Part shown: positions 11,216-23,900 of the stretch, piece by piece
Layout: each line of letters begins with the position of its first letter
Position numbering within the stretch: position 1 is the first letter of the stretch
NCBI RefSeq assembly: GCF_020740795.1
Contig: NC_067282.1
Location: forward strand, 53,885,290-53,949,289
DNA length: 64,000 nucleotides
Reading direction: 5' to 3'
Origin: Apus apus
Lineage: Eukaryota; Chordata; Aves; Apodiformes; Apodidae
Made by a program: the position numbers and the translations under genes
The notes under the pieces: generated by a model
The model's input: the letters and a program-made list of their open reading frames with translations, nothing else
Told to the model about the DNA's origin: nothing
Databases searched by the model: none

Positions 11216-12223
11216 TTTTTCCCAGGCTGCGGCCCGGCCGCACGACCCCTCCCCACCTCGCACCTCGCACCCTTATTCCAGGGGAAAGCACAGTTTGAAT
11301 TTTGGGGAGAAAGACCCCTCTTCCCCCCCACCCCACGCCGCCCCTTTCGCATCTGCATCCTCGGCGAGGCCGCCGCCTGCCGCATCCCCCCGCGGGCAAA
11401 GCCCCCTGCCCCGCCGCAATCTTCTCCCCCCCCGCGACACCCTCGGCTGCCCAAAGCAAGGGGTGGGGGAGAGAGGAGCGCGGAGCAGCCTCCCCATCAC
11501 CCCCGGGCCGGGGGCGGTGACACCTCCCAGGGAAAGCGGCTAGAAGGCGAGAGCCGTATATGCAATACAGCAAAGCAAGGCGTTGCTCTCGCTCGTCCCT
11601 ACCCGTTCCACCCCCCCCCCCCCGCCCCCCCCGGCCTCCCCAGCTCCCTCCGCACCAGCAGCCGGCAAGAATAAGAGCAGAGCAGTTTTCAAGAAAAATT
11701 CGGAAAACTTACTAAGAAGGGAATGCTTTCCTGGAAAGGCTGCCGTTTGCTCTGCAGGTATGACACCTCCAGAAACCTGTTGAAAAACTTCTATTCAAGA
11801 AACCGGTTTAGCACCGAATCTGGATGACCGCCTGCTTTCCTCTCCGGAAAGCTGCGGTGAGCCGAAGGCGGCGTTCCTTGAGGTGGCCCGGCCAGGGAGT
11901 GCGGGGCTGGCTGCCGATGCCCCTGCCCCCCAACTCCTCCTCCCCCTTCCTCCCTCTCTCCCTTCCCCTGTTACCCTGTGACATGGGGGGAAAGGGTTTT
12001 GCGGTTCGGAGGGAAAGAAAGAACTTCTCAGGAGGGACGGCGACGTGACTTTGAACTTGGATCAGCTCCTCTGTTTCCTGCAGAGAGAGCAGGACTGGAG
12101 CCCTGAAAGAATAGCAGAGCTCGGCCAGCCCGCGGGGGCTCGGGCTGGAATTCACCGCGTCGCCCCCAAAGTCCCCCAGTGCCGGCAGGGCTGAGCAGGC
12201 AGAGCGCGGGGCAAGGGGGGCAG

Positions 12224-12732
12224 GGAAGGAAGGACAAGAAGGAGAAAAGAGAGACAGAAATAAAGAAAGAGAAGAAAGGAATATGAGAGTGAGGGAAAGA
12301 AATAAAAGAAAGGAAGGAAATTAATTAAAGGAGGGAAAGGAAGGGAAGGAGGGGAAGGAAGGGCAGGAAGGGCATTAGGGAAGGAGGAAAGGAGGAAGAG
12401 AGGGAGGAAAGAAGGAAAGGATAAAAGAAGGGAGGAAAGGAGGAAGGAAGGGAAAGAGGAAGGGAAGGAGGAAGAGGGAGGGAGGGAGGGAGGGAGGGAG
12501 GGAGGGAGGGAGGGAGGAAGAAAGGAAGGAAGAAAGGAAGGAAGGAAGGAAGGAAGGAAGGAAGGAAGGAAGGAAGGAAGGAAGGAAGGAAGGAAGGAAG
12601 GAAGGAAGGAAGGAAGGAAGGAAGGAAGGAAGGAAGGAAGGAAGGAAGGAAGGAAGGAAGGAAGGAAGGAAGGAAGGAAGGAAGGAAGGAAGGAAGGAAG
12701 GAAGGAAGGAAGGAAGGAAGGAAGGAAGGAAA
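12224..12732 (+). repeat. Purine tract: (GGGA)n then (GGAA)n microsatellite
   Basis: About 250 bases of irregular GA-rich sequence lead into (GGGA)n at about 12475-12515. A nearly pure (GGAA)n array then runs at about 12534-12732, close to fifty units. Plus-strand content is almost wholly purine. The frames that read as Phe-Leu-Pro-Ser repeats on the minus strand are translations of this array and not a gene. Confidence 0.95.
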
Positions 12733-13437
12733 CGGTAAAATTGCCCACTACCTAGGGCTGTTTAAATAAGATTTTCTCCATCACTGTCACTATGTAGTTA
12801 AGATATTTCCAAGCCTGTCTGAAAGTGGCTGAAATGTGCCAGTGCTGGACATTACTCCTTGAACAAGTGGAGGATTTAATCTAGGAATAAGTGGGATTCC
12901 TTCTAATCCGAAATGGGCATTGGAAGACAACCTGAATAGTAATGCGGAGCTACACCTCTGATGCCAGTAGTCCTCTTCACCACGCCAGTTACTCGGTCGT
13001 GCCTGTGCAGGCAGGAGTGTCTACTCCCCAGATATTGCCTTCCCAGGCTTCAGCTTGGGAGCATATGCTGTCCTTGTCCTGACCCCACAGACTCCCAGGG
13101 ACAGACCGCGAACAAATTCTATTTTCCTTCCCTGAAAGGTTTCTGAGGTGGAGCTCTGAATGTGTCCACCGCTGCTGGGGATTTTGAAAGCCCAAGTTAG
13201 AGAGGAAATCTTGATGTCCTGCATCGGCTGCCTCCAGATCAGTGAAAAAATCATACGGACAACTAGAGGATTGAGTACACTTCCCACTCCCCCACCCCAC
13301 CCCCAAATGTAAAAGAAGTTACTAAATCTGAGATTAGAAAGAAAACAAAACGGTTCAGTAAAATTCTCGGTTAATTCTTTGTATTGGAAAGGAAGAAATT
13401 AAAGAATTATTCTGGATTTTCACCTATTTTTTCTTTC

Positions 13438-13471
<34 letters not shown>
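12733..13471. other. Spacer between the two inverted tetranucleotide arrays
   Basis: About 740 bases of ordinary-composition sequence without a recognisable gene or repeat. It ends in a short (TTTTA/TTTCT)-rich lead-in to the TTCC array. It would be the loop if the flanking arrays paired. Confidence 0.6.
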
Positions 13472-13686
13472 TTCCTTCCTTCCTTCCTTCCTTCCTTCCT
13501 TCCTTCCTTCCTTCCTTCCTTCCTTCCTTCCTTCCTTCCTTCCTTCCTTCCTTCCTTCCTTCCTTCCTTCCTTCCTTCCTTCCTTCCTTCCTTCCTTCCT
13601 TCCTTCCTTCCTTCCTTCCTTCCTTCCTTCCTTCCTTCCTTCCTTCCTTCCCTCCCTCCCTCCCTCCCTCCCTCCCTCCCTCCCTC
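13472..13686 (+). repeat. Pyrimidine tract: (TTCC)n then (TCCC)n microsatellite
   Basis: A pure (TTCC)n array runs over 13472-13650 (about 45 units), directly followed by (TCCC)n to 13686. In sequence and in order of the two sub-arrays it is the reverse complement of the 12475-12732 tract. The minus-strand frame reading Lys-Glu-Gly-Arg repeats is a translation of the array. Confidence 0.95.
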
Positions 13687-15800
13687 TTTCTCTTTCACTG
13701 TAAAACCCCTGCTCGGACACGGAGTCCAGGTTGAGCCTAAGACAAGATTTAATGCTGTGAGGACTCGTAGAAGGAATGTCACAGGGGGGATTTCGTCCGT
13801 CTCTTAAAAAAACCACCCTACCAAACCCCAAACGCCCACACATTTTGTGTTGCTTCTCCGCCAAGCACAGAACCGGTGGGGATGGAAACGCAAGGTTAAG
13901 TGCAGGACGGTTAAAAAGACAAAGGTTATGTCGGGTTTCAGTTTTTCCAAACCCTTATTTATTGGTGAGCTGCTGGGCCTCGAAATGGTTATTTTTCAGC
14001 CACTACAAAACAAACCGAAGCAGGGGCCAGACATGTATTTACTGGAGGGGGAGGGGAAGGGGACTTGTTTGCTCTGTGTGTGTGTGCGGGTGCATGTGTG
14101 TGTTCGCTGGCTCTATGGTTTTTTTTATTCCTGCCGTGTAAGAATCCGGTTTGCAAATAACAATAGCAGGGTGGGTTTTGGGGCTGGGTTTTTTCTTTTT
14201 CGGTTTTGTTTTTGTTTTCTTTTTCAAGATAGGGAAGAGACAAGGAAAACTCCTAAAGCATCTGCTCTCGGAGACACATCCACAACACATGCAGATCGAC
14301 TCCTCTGCTCCCGCACAAGTAGTTTAAAAGCACAAACAACCAGAGCCACCGTCCCCTGTTCTATTTTAATTTTTATTTTATTCCCCCCCCCGCCTCTGCA
14401 ATCGCCCCACCAACGTCACTTTTATTTTATTTCCTTCTCGTTTCCTTTATCGATCATGAGTTTAATTTCCTTTAGCCGAAAAGGGGGAAGGGGCTGTAGG
14501 ATGAGCGAGTTTCTGCCTCCCTTCGCCACCACCAGAAAAAAAAAAAAAAAAAAAAAAAAAGAGGGCAGCGCTCTCCCCCCCCCCCTCGCTCCCCCCTCAA
14601 CCCCCTGTTTATGTTTTAAGCCCCTTCGCTTTGTTTGTTTGCCTCCCGAGGCAGGATCGCATGGCCAAGCGCACATCGATATTTTCCGTGCGTGTGGCTC
14701 GCCGCGCCTCTCTCCCCGCTACGCCACCCCTTCCCCTCGCTGCGGGGGGAGGCGGGGGTAGAACACCCCCCCCCAAAAAAAAAAAAAAAAAAAAAAAAAG
14801 AAGAATGTATATAATTAAAACAGAAACCATCGGCAGTGCCGGGCTGAAGGCGATCACCGGAGCCGCGCCGTGCCGGGCGGGGGCCTGGCGGGAGCCGGGC
14901 GATGGAGGGGCTGGCAGCGGCGGGGCGCGGGGCGGGCGGCGGGGGCGGGCAGGGAGCGGGGCGGCCGCTCCGCCATTAGCCGGTGGCCGGGGACGCCCGG
15001 ATGGACGGGGCGGCTCGGGCCAATGAGCGGGCGCCGGGAGAGCGGCCGGGCGGCGAGTGAAGGCGGCGTCGGGAGCGGAGCCGCCAGTGCGGGCGGAGAG
15101 AAGGAGAGAGGCCGGGGGAGGAAGGGAGGGAGGGAGGGAAGAAAAAGAGGGGGAGTGAGGGGAGGGGGAGAAAAATAAAAAGCCGCCGCCTCAGCAGCGC
15201 CCACCGAAATAAACAGAGAAGCGAGAGGGAGCGAGGGCGCGGGCGGAGCGGGACTGCAACTCCACCGCCCCAGCCGCGCCGCTCCGGCCACGGTGCTCCG
15301 CGGCCCCTTCCCGCCCCCCTGCCTCCTCTCCCCACCCCCACTGCCGCTCTTATTGTTTTTAATCCGCCTCCGGCACCCCGCTTTCCCCCCCCTCCCCTCC
15401 CCACGCCCCTTCCCGGGGGCGGCCAGGGGCAGGCACGGCGCGGGGCACCCCCCCCCGGGTCCCTTCGCTCCGTGGGAACCCGCGGCTGCAAGTTTTTCTC
15501 CGTGAGAGACACCGCTAATGCCCGGCGGAGGATAAAACGAGAGCCCGGGAGCGGCGGGGGGGGGCCGAGGCGGCGGGGAGCGGCTCTGGGTCGGGAGGGC
15601 GGGGGTCGGCGGTGCTGACATCCCGGTGGCGGCGAAAGGGGGACGAGGGGGGGGGGGGCGGCGTCGTGCGTGTGAGTGTGTGTGTGAGTGCGTGTGCGTG
15701 CGTGTGTGCCGCAGGGAACGACGAGGCGAGCCTTGCCCCCCCCTCCCATTCCCATCCCCAGCCCCGTCCCTCCCCTGCTCCCCCTCCCCTCCCCTGCCCG
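13687..15800. other. Distal 5' flank of ZIC2
   Basis: No gene is recognised. The left half (13690-14460) has mixed composition with T-rich and C-rich runs. A25 runs lie at 14536-14560 and 14775-14799. From about 14840 onward it becomes a dense CpG island continuing into ZIC2. A CCAAT pentamer on the plus strand lies at 15020-15024 and a TATA-like AAATAAAAAG at about 15173-15182. Either could serve a ZIC2 promoter, but no start site can be assigned. Confidence 0.6.
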
Positions 15801-16083
15801 CCCCCACCTCAGCTCCTTTAATACACTTTGGTTCTCCGCTCGCCTTTGGACTCTGCTCTGCCTGGCTCCGGATACGGCTCCGGCGGCGGCCGCGGCGGCA
15901 GTAGCGGGCCGGTGCGGGCGCGGGCGTCGGCGGCGGGGGGACGCGGCGGCTGCCGGGAGGAAGCGGCGCGGAGCGGCGGCGGCAGCGGCCCCGCGCCGGG
16001 CCGGGCGGGCGGCTGCAGCCCGGCGGCGGCAGCGGTAGTGGGAAGGCGGCAGCGGCAGCGGCGTCCCCGGAGCTGCGCGGACC
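15801..16083 (+). promoter_or_regulatory. ZIC2: ZIC2 leader and proximal promoter region
   Basis: This CpG island immediately upstream of the ZIC2 start contains no ATG from 15801 to 16083, so a leader starting anywhere here would deliver ribosomes directly to the ZIC2 start codon. The start is in good context (accATGc, A at -3). The segment is rich in GGC/GCC triplets. The exact transcription start is not visible. Confidence 0.5.
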
Positions 16084-17092
16084 ATGCTGCTGGACGCCGG
16101 CCCGCAGTTCCCGGCCCTCGGCGTGGGCACCTTCGCCCGGCACCACCACTCGGCCGCGGCAGAGATGCAGGACCGGGAGCTGAGCCTGGCGGCGCAGAAC
16201 AGCTTCGTGGACTCGGCGGCGGCGGCCGCGCACATGGGAGCCTTCAAACTCAACGCCGGGGCCCACGACCTCTCCCCCGGGCAGAGCTCGGCGTTCACCT
16301 CGCAAGCGCCCGGCTACCCCGCCGCAGCCCTGGGGCCTCACGCCGCCCACGTCGGGTCCTACTCCGGGGCGCCCTTCAATTCCACCCGGGACTTCTTGTT
16401 TCGCAGCCGCGGCTTCGGGGACTCGTCGCCGGCCGGCGGCCAACACGGCATCTTCGGCCCTGCCGCCGGCAGCCTGCACCACCCGCATACGGACGCTCAG
16501 AGCCACCTCCTCTTCCCGGGCATCCACGATCAGCACGGCCCCCACGCCTCCCAAAACGTCCTCAACGGGCAGATGCGCCTGGGCTTGCCGGGGGAAGTGT
16601 TCGCCCGGTCGGATCAGTACCGCCAGGTCTCCAGCCCCAGGACTGACCCTTACTCGGCGGCTCAGCTGCACAACCAGTACGGCCCCATGAATATGAATAT
16701 GGGCATGAACATGGCAGCCCACCACCACCACCACCCAGGTGCCTTTTTCCGCTACATGCGGCAGCAGTGCATCAAGCAAGAGCTGATCTGCAAGTGGATC
16801 GACCCCGAGCAGCTGAACAACCCCAAAAAAAGTTGCAATAAAACTTTCAGCACCATGCATGAGTTGGTCACCCACGTCTCGGTGGAGCACGTTGGGGGAC
16901 CGGAGCAGAGCAACCATGTCTGCTACTGGGAGGAGTGTCCCCGGGAAGGCAAACCCTTCAAAGCGAAATACAAACTGGTCAATCATATCCGAGTGCACAC
17001 GGGAGAGAAACCCTTCCCCTGCCCCTTCCCCGGCTGCGGAAAAGTTTTCGCCAGATCAGAAAACCTCAAAATTCATAAAAGGACGCACACAG
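16084..17092 (+). CDS. ZIC2: ZIC2 coding exon 1 (N-terminus, ZOC motif, zinc fingers 1-3)
   Basis: ZIC2 is a nuclear zinc-finger transcription factor that binds GC-rich GLI-like sites. It is needed for forebrain midline patterning, neural crest and retinal axon guidance; loss in humans causes holoprosencephaly. The three exons give 474 residues (human 532). It begins [22 protein letters not shown], as in vertebrate ZIC2. Features: Ala run near 45-49; ZOC motif TRDFLFRSR (101-109); [16 protein letters not shown]; an MNMNMGMNM repeat; a five-His run (213-217), shorter than in human; the conserved [20 protein letters not shown] block. Finger 1 is C236, C251, H264, H269; finger 2 is C280, C285, H301, H305; finger 3 is C313, C318, H331, H335. 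Fingers 1 and 2 carry the CxW variant. The exon ends in phase 1 at cacacaG|gtaatt. It is divergent from ZIC5, with which it shares most finger residues. Confidence 0.97.
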
Positions 17093-19575
<2,483 letters not shown>

Positions 19576-20633
19576 GGCCCCGCCAGACTGCTCTGCACGG
19601 CCCCGCCGTGCCCGTCCCTCCCCGCCCCGGCGGCGGCGGCAGCGGCGGGATGGAGCGAACGGGCCCACCGGAGACGCGCCAGGAGATGCCGCCGCACCCG
19701 CTGGCAGCGAAATGACGGCCGAGCAGGATGGGAACGGGGGGGGGCCTTAATCTCCCCACACCCCTCCCGCCTTCGGGTCTTTTTGTTGGATTTTTTCCTT
19801 TTTTTTTTTTTTTATATTTTTTCTTTCTGAGAACATTTTGGACCAGGAAAAAAAAATATATAAAACCCTACGAAAGTACATGCTGAAAAACGTAAGAAAA
19901 CGAGTAAGTAAACAGAGGAACGGAAAGGGGAGAGAGAGAGGAAAAAAAATCCCCAAAAACTCCAAACGCCACCAACACACCACCCAGCAAAAAGCTTCGC
20001 GAGCCGGCGGAAAGAAACTCTCCCTCTGGAGCCTCCAGACAAAAGATCAGAGACTCAAACTCCTCCGGCCCCTGCGCCTTCCCGCCTGCAGCAGCCAGCG
20101 CCCTCCCGCCCCACGAACTGTGTACATAGCGGCCCTCTCCTTCCTCCCGCGAGGTGGGGAGCGAAGTTTTCCTGGATTCTTGGTGTATAGAAGTTGGTCC
20201 CGTTTGTAAACCACAGATTGGTCCCCTTCTTATTTCTCCCCCCCCCCCCCCCCTTTTTTTTTTTTCCTCTTCCTCCCTCTCCGAGAAAGTGATGGACTCG
20301 TTTTCTCCCGTTCCCCTTCCCCACCTCCCTCTCTCTTTTTTTAGTTCACCCCTTTTAAAAAACAGTAACGTGGAAGAACAAATGATTTCTTTTGTAATTG
20401 TGATATCTTGAATATTGTGTTCCTTTTTAAGAGGCAACTTGATTGTAAACTGCATTTCAACTATAGACTGGGGAAGAAATACCGTGCCAAAGTCTCCATT
20501 CTGTTACTCACAGACACACACACGAACAACAACGCTTGTGAATGTATTTTTTCTGTTAGCTGGGTTTACATGTGATGTTTAGTGCTTTTGCAAGTTCAAT
20601 TTGTTAGTTCCTGTTCGGAAGATTGTGAGGAAA

Positions 20634-20639
20634 AATAAA
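20634..20639 (+). terminator. ZIC2: Proximal ZIC2 poly(A) signal (AATAAA)
   Basis: A canonical hexamer 1,059 bases after the stop. Use here would shorten the 3' UTR and exclude the Pumilio-like site and the last AU-rich elements. Confidence 0.5.
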
Positions 20640-20885
20640 CGTCGTGCCGTTAGCTTTTCCGTAATAACACCCTTCCTCCTGTAAATACCTGTTACCATAT
20701 TTATCCATTTGTAATTAAATTATGGTATTAACTTGCTACAGAGGAAACAGTATTTATAAAGAATGTTTCTTAACTATAAATATGTACAATTGTGAGCATA
20801 AACTGTTTCAGATTTTTTATTTGAAGGTTTAAGTGGTTTCATCATTTCTTGTGATATGTTTTGAGAGTAATGCATACAGAAATAT

Positions 20886-20891
20886 AATAAA
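20886..20891 (+). terminator. ZIC2: Distal ZIC2 poly(A) signal (AATAAA)
   Basis: A canonical hexamer followed about 20 bases on by CTAGCTGTGGTCCTTTTT, a GU/U-rich downstream element. This is the best supported end of ZIC2. Confidence 0.65.
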
Positions 20892-20910
20892 ACGTGTTGA
20901 AACTGCACTA

Positions 20911-23900
20911 GCTGTGGTCCTTTTTATGCCAAGGACTCTGAGACCTGCTGTAAAGCATGTGAGGGGCTGAGCAGCTGCAAAACAAATGCTTTTAAAAATC
21001 CGCTGGTTTCTGAAGCACGAGGATTTCTTCCAGCTGGGCTCCAGAAGAAAATAAAAATATATACTAAAAAAATGGGGAAATCTCTGAGCTAAAGAAAAGG
21101 GTGAGCCTTCGCATCTTCCCCAAATTACTTGCGAGGCAGGATCTCCTATAGGAAGAGCTTTAGACGGCAAGAGAGTAGCTCCCTTCGCCCTCTGCCTTAA
21201 CTCGGGCTTACGCTTCTCTTCCTGGTGCGCGTGTGGCTGGGGGCTTGTTGCCCCACAGGGTGACAAAGCGAGGCGCTCCGGGATGAAGATGGAGGGGAGC
21301 TGGCCAGACCCTGAGCTCTGCGCAAGGCTGCTTTGAGCCGTAAATCCTGTCCTTCTGCATCTTCCTGTATTTTTGGTAGCCTCCATCCAGACCTGGAGAG
21401 AAGAAAGTGGCGATGCTCGAGAGCTCACATTTCCCTTCGAGCTTTCTCTCTCACTCTGGGTTTGTTTGGTTTGGGATTTTTTTGGAGGGTGTTTTTTGAT
21501 GTGGTTTTTTTTGTCCTTTTTCCTTTTTTTTTTTTTTTTTTTCAGCCAGGGAGCGGTTGATGTTGGTCAGATGTGTTCAGCGAGGGACGGGCAGCGGCCG
21601 GGAGATGCCATTCCGGGAGCGCTGGCCCCGTGCTGCGCCCCGTGGGTGCCGTCAGGGGCCCCACCGGGAGAGCCGTCCGTTTGGGGCTGGCTGGCAGGGG
21701 CTCTGCGGACACACCACACCCCGCCGTACCGGGACACCCAAAGCGAGTGTCAGAGCAGCCGCGAAATAGTGGAAAAAGCTCGGCCTTGCCAAGCCACCGA
21801 AATACACCCTGCGAAGGGGCAGCGCTGTGAGCCGGACTCCGAGCGCCCTGCGGTGGCTGCGCTGCCTTCAGCGGCAGCTTGTACGAGCAGGGACGGCCCT
21901 TTGCTCCTCGCACCCCGCCGACCTCATCACCACCAGCCGGGACAGTCCTCGGTTTATCTTTTTCGAGCTTTCTCTCCCCTGTTCAAGTAACAACCGAGAT
22001 GCCCCCAGTGGTGTGGGGGAGATACGTTGGGAGATGAGGGCACGCGGGGCCTTCCTCCATTCTTGGGGGAGGTTGGGGATGACCTACACTCAGAAGGAAG
22101 GGAGAAAGGAGGGAGGGAAAGACCCCGCCGTCCCACGGCTGCCAAAGAAGTTTAGGTGCGGAGCAGAGACGGAACGTCCGCTGTGGCGGTGGCCCTCCCA
22201 GAGCGGCCAACCCGGCGCACACCCCGGCAAGCTCCCCGGATAATCAAACGGCTATTAAGGCCTAATTTATGTTCGGTAATAATATTAAGCCGCAAAAATA
22301 TTTATTAAAATATTTGGCATATACCGCCTGCCCCTTGGAGAGATCCGTGGGAAATGCATCTGCGAGGATCCTTCTTTGTCCTGCCGGCCTGTCCGCAACA
22401 GAAAAAACAAACTGGGGGCCCTCTCCAGAGCCCGGCGGGTGCTGCCAAATCTTGCCAGTCACCAGATGCCCAAATCCCCTCCCGGGCACGGGGTCGCACG
22501 GGCATCCCTGCCCAAGGGCAGCGACCCCAGCTCCCTGGTCCTCCCGCCCCCGAGGGCTCTATCCTGGCCGGCGAGAAGTATACTGGGGCTGAGCTTCCCC
22601 TAATTCATCCCCTCGGAGTCGCTCCTACTTCGGAAGAACAGCAGAGGTGATCCCCTTCGACCCCCGATAACGGGAATGCCCAGAGCAGCACCCCCCAACT
22701 GAAGTCTAGGCGGTGTTGGCAGCAGAGGCAGCCCCGCTCCCTCCAGACTGGCCCGAGGAAGGGGCTACGGCAGCCTTGGCTGTGAGCAAACCCCCTCTCT
22801 TCCCTGCCCTTCCCGGGCTGTCCCTGAACTTGACCCTGGCCTTGGCGTATCCATCCCGCAGAACCTCTCCACCCGCCTCCCTCGGGCCCTGACCCCGGCC
22901 CGGCCCTGCCACGCTTAAGGGAGAGCGGTAATTCATCGGGTTCAGGGGTTGGGGTTTTTTTGCGGGGGGGGGAGTAGCCAAGACCCGCCTCACAGCCTTG
23001 TGCGCGGGTGGCCTGGGTTCAGAGAATCTTGGCCCCGGAGTCCTCCTCTGAGCGCCTCCTGCTCCCTCTCTCTCCTCCATCTCGCCCCCCTCACCCCTAT
23101 TTCCTTCACAACCCCCGCCCCCCCCCCCCCATCTCTCTCCCTTTGTCTCCCGCACTGACTCCGAGCTTTCCAAACCTTCCTGCTCTGGCCCTTAAAGCAC
23201 TCTGGGGAACAACCTGGAGGGAGGCCGGGGTCCCCCCCCCGCAGCCCCGACTCTCCTCCCGAAACCCCCCGTCCCCAGCCGCAGCGGGCGACGTGCCCCG
23301 CCCCGACGGCGCTTGCCCCGACGGCTCTAGGGTCGCCCCGAACCCTTGTCCCTCACCACCGGTGGGTAGTCTGGGGAACGGCGCTGCCCTCCCAGCGGCA
23401 CCCCGCACCCGGGAGAGGGATGCCCGTCTGCGGCAGCCCCACTTGGCCCGTTCTCCTGTGGCGGCGTGACTCTTCGTTTACCGTGAAAAACAGCGTGGAG
23501 AGGTGGTTGTTGTTATTATTACTATTGTTATTATTATTAATAATAAATTTGGCTCCTAACTCTGTCTGTCGACCCCCTGAAAGGATTGGATTATTATCTG
23601 GGAATTACTCTCTCCTCATGCATTCCTCCCAAGCCAAAATAATTGAGGCTCCGTCCATAAACCAAGTTGTGCTCTGCCCCAGGCACCCGCAATAGGAGGG
23701 CAGCTCACCGCTCGGTGCTCTCTGTCCTGCCTTCACCTGCCCTGGCTGCCTGTATCTCACGAAACCCTCTTCTTCACCTGGTTCGGCTGCTCCAGCAGCT
23801 TTGTGTTGCAGCCGGTGGTGACCAAAAAACCCCTCACCAAAACCAAACGGCAAACCCAAAGGCAAACCAACCTCCAACCAACCAACCAGAGGTGACAACA

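Larger units (their letters stand above)
7001..12223. other. ZIC5-ZIC2 intergenic region, left part
   Basis: No gene is recognised. The sequence is largely CpG-rich and C- or G-tract rich, with (TTTG)n at about 7324-7346 and an A25 run at 10897-10921. Several AT-rich islands interrupt it: about 8680-8960, 9480-9610, 10010-10060, 10380-10530 and 11085-11215. These have balanced, non-repetitive composition with homeodomain-like TAAT cores. Such islands between divergent developmental regulators are typically conserved enhancers, but conservation cannot be seen from one genome. Open reading frames here are GC-driven shadows. Confidence 0.6.
19576..20910 (+). other. ZIC2: ZIC2 3' untranslated region
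   Basis: The segment is GC-rich for the first 150 bases, then has T- and C-rich runs. From about 20360 it is strongly AU-rich with TATTTAT elements (about 20697-20703 and 20750-20757) and a Pumilio-type TGTAAATA at 20680-20687. AATAAA signals lie at 20634-20639 and 20886-20891. The AU-rich and Pumilio-like elements suggest an unstable, regulated mRNA. Confidence 0.75.

Noticed and set aside
12475-12732. CRISPR-like regular array
   Set aside because: The repeat unit is four bases without spacers: an ordinary microsatellite in an animal genome.
12152-13864. Open frames reading FLPS or KEGR repeats
   Set aside because: Direct translations of the GGAA and TTCC tetranucleotide arrays.
14854-16998. 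714-codon open frame on the minus strand opposite ZIC2 exon 1
   Set aside because: It is the antisense shadow of a GC-rich coding exon plus CpG island; it has no recognisable domain and runs through the ZIC2 promoter.
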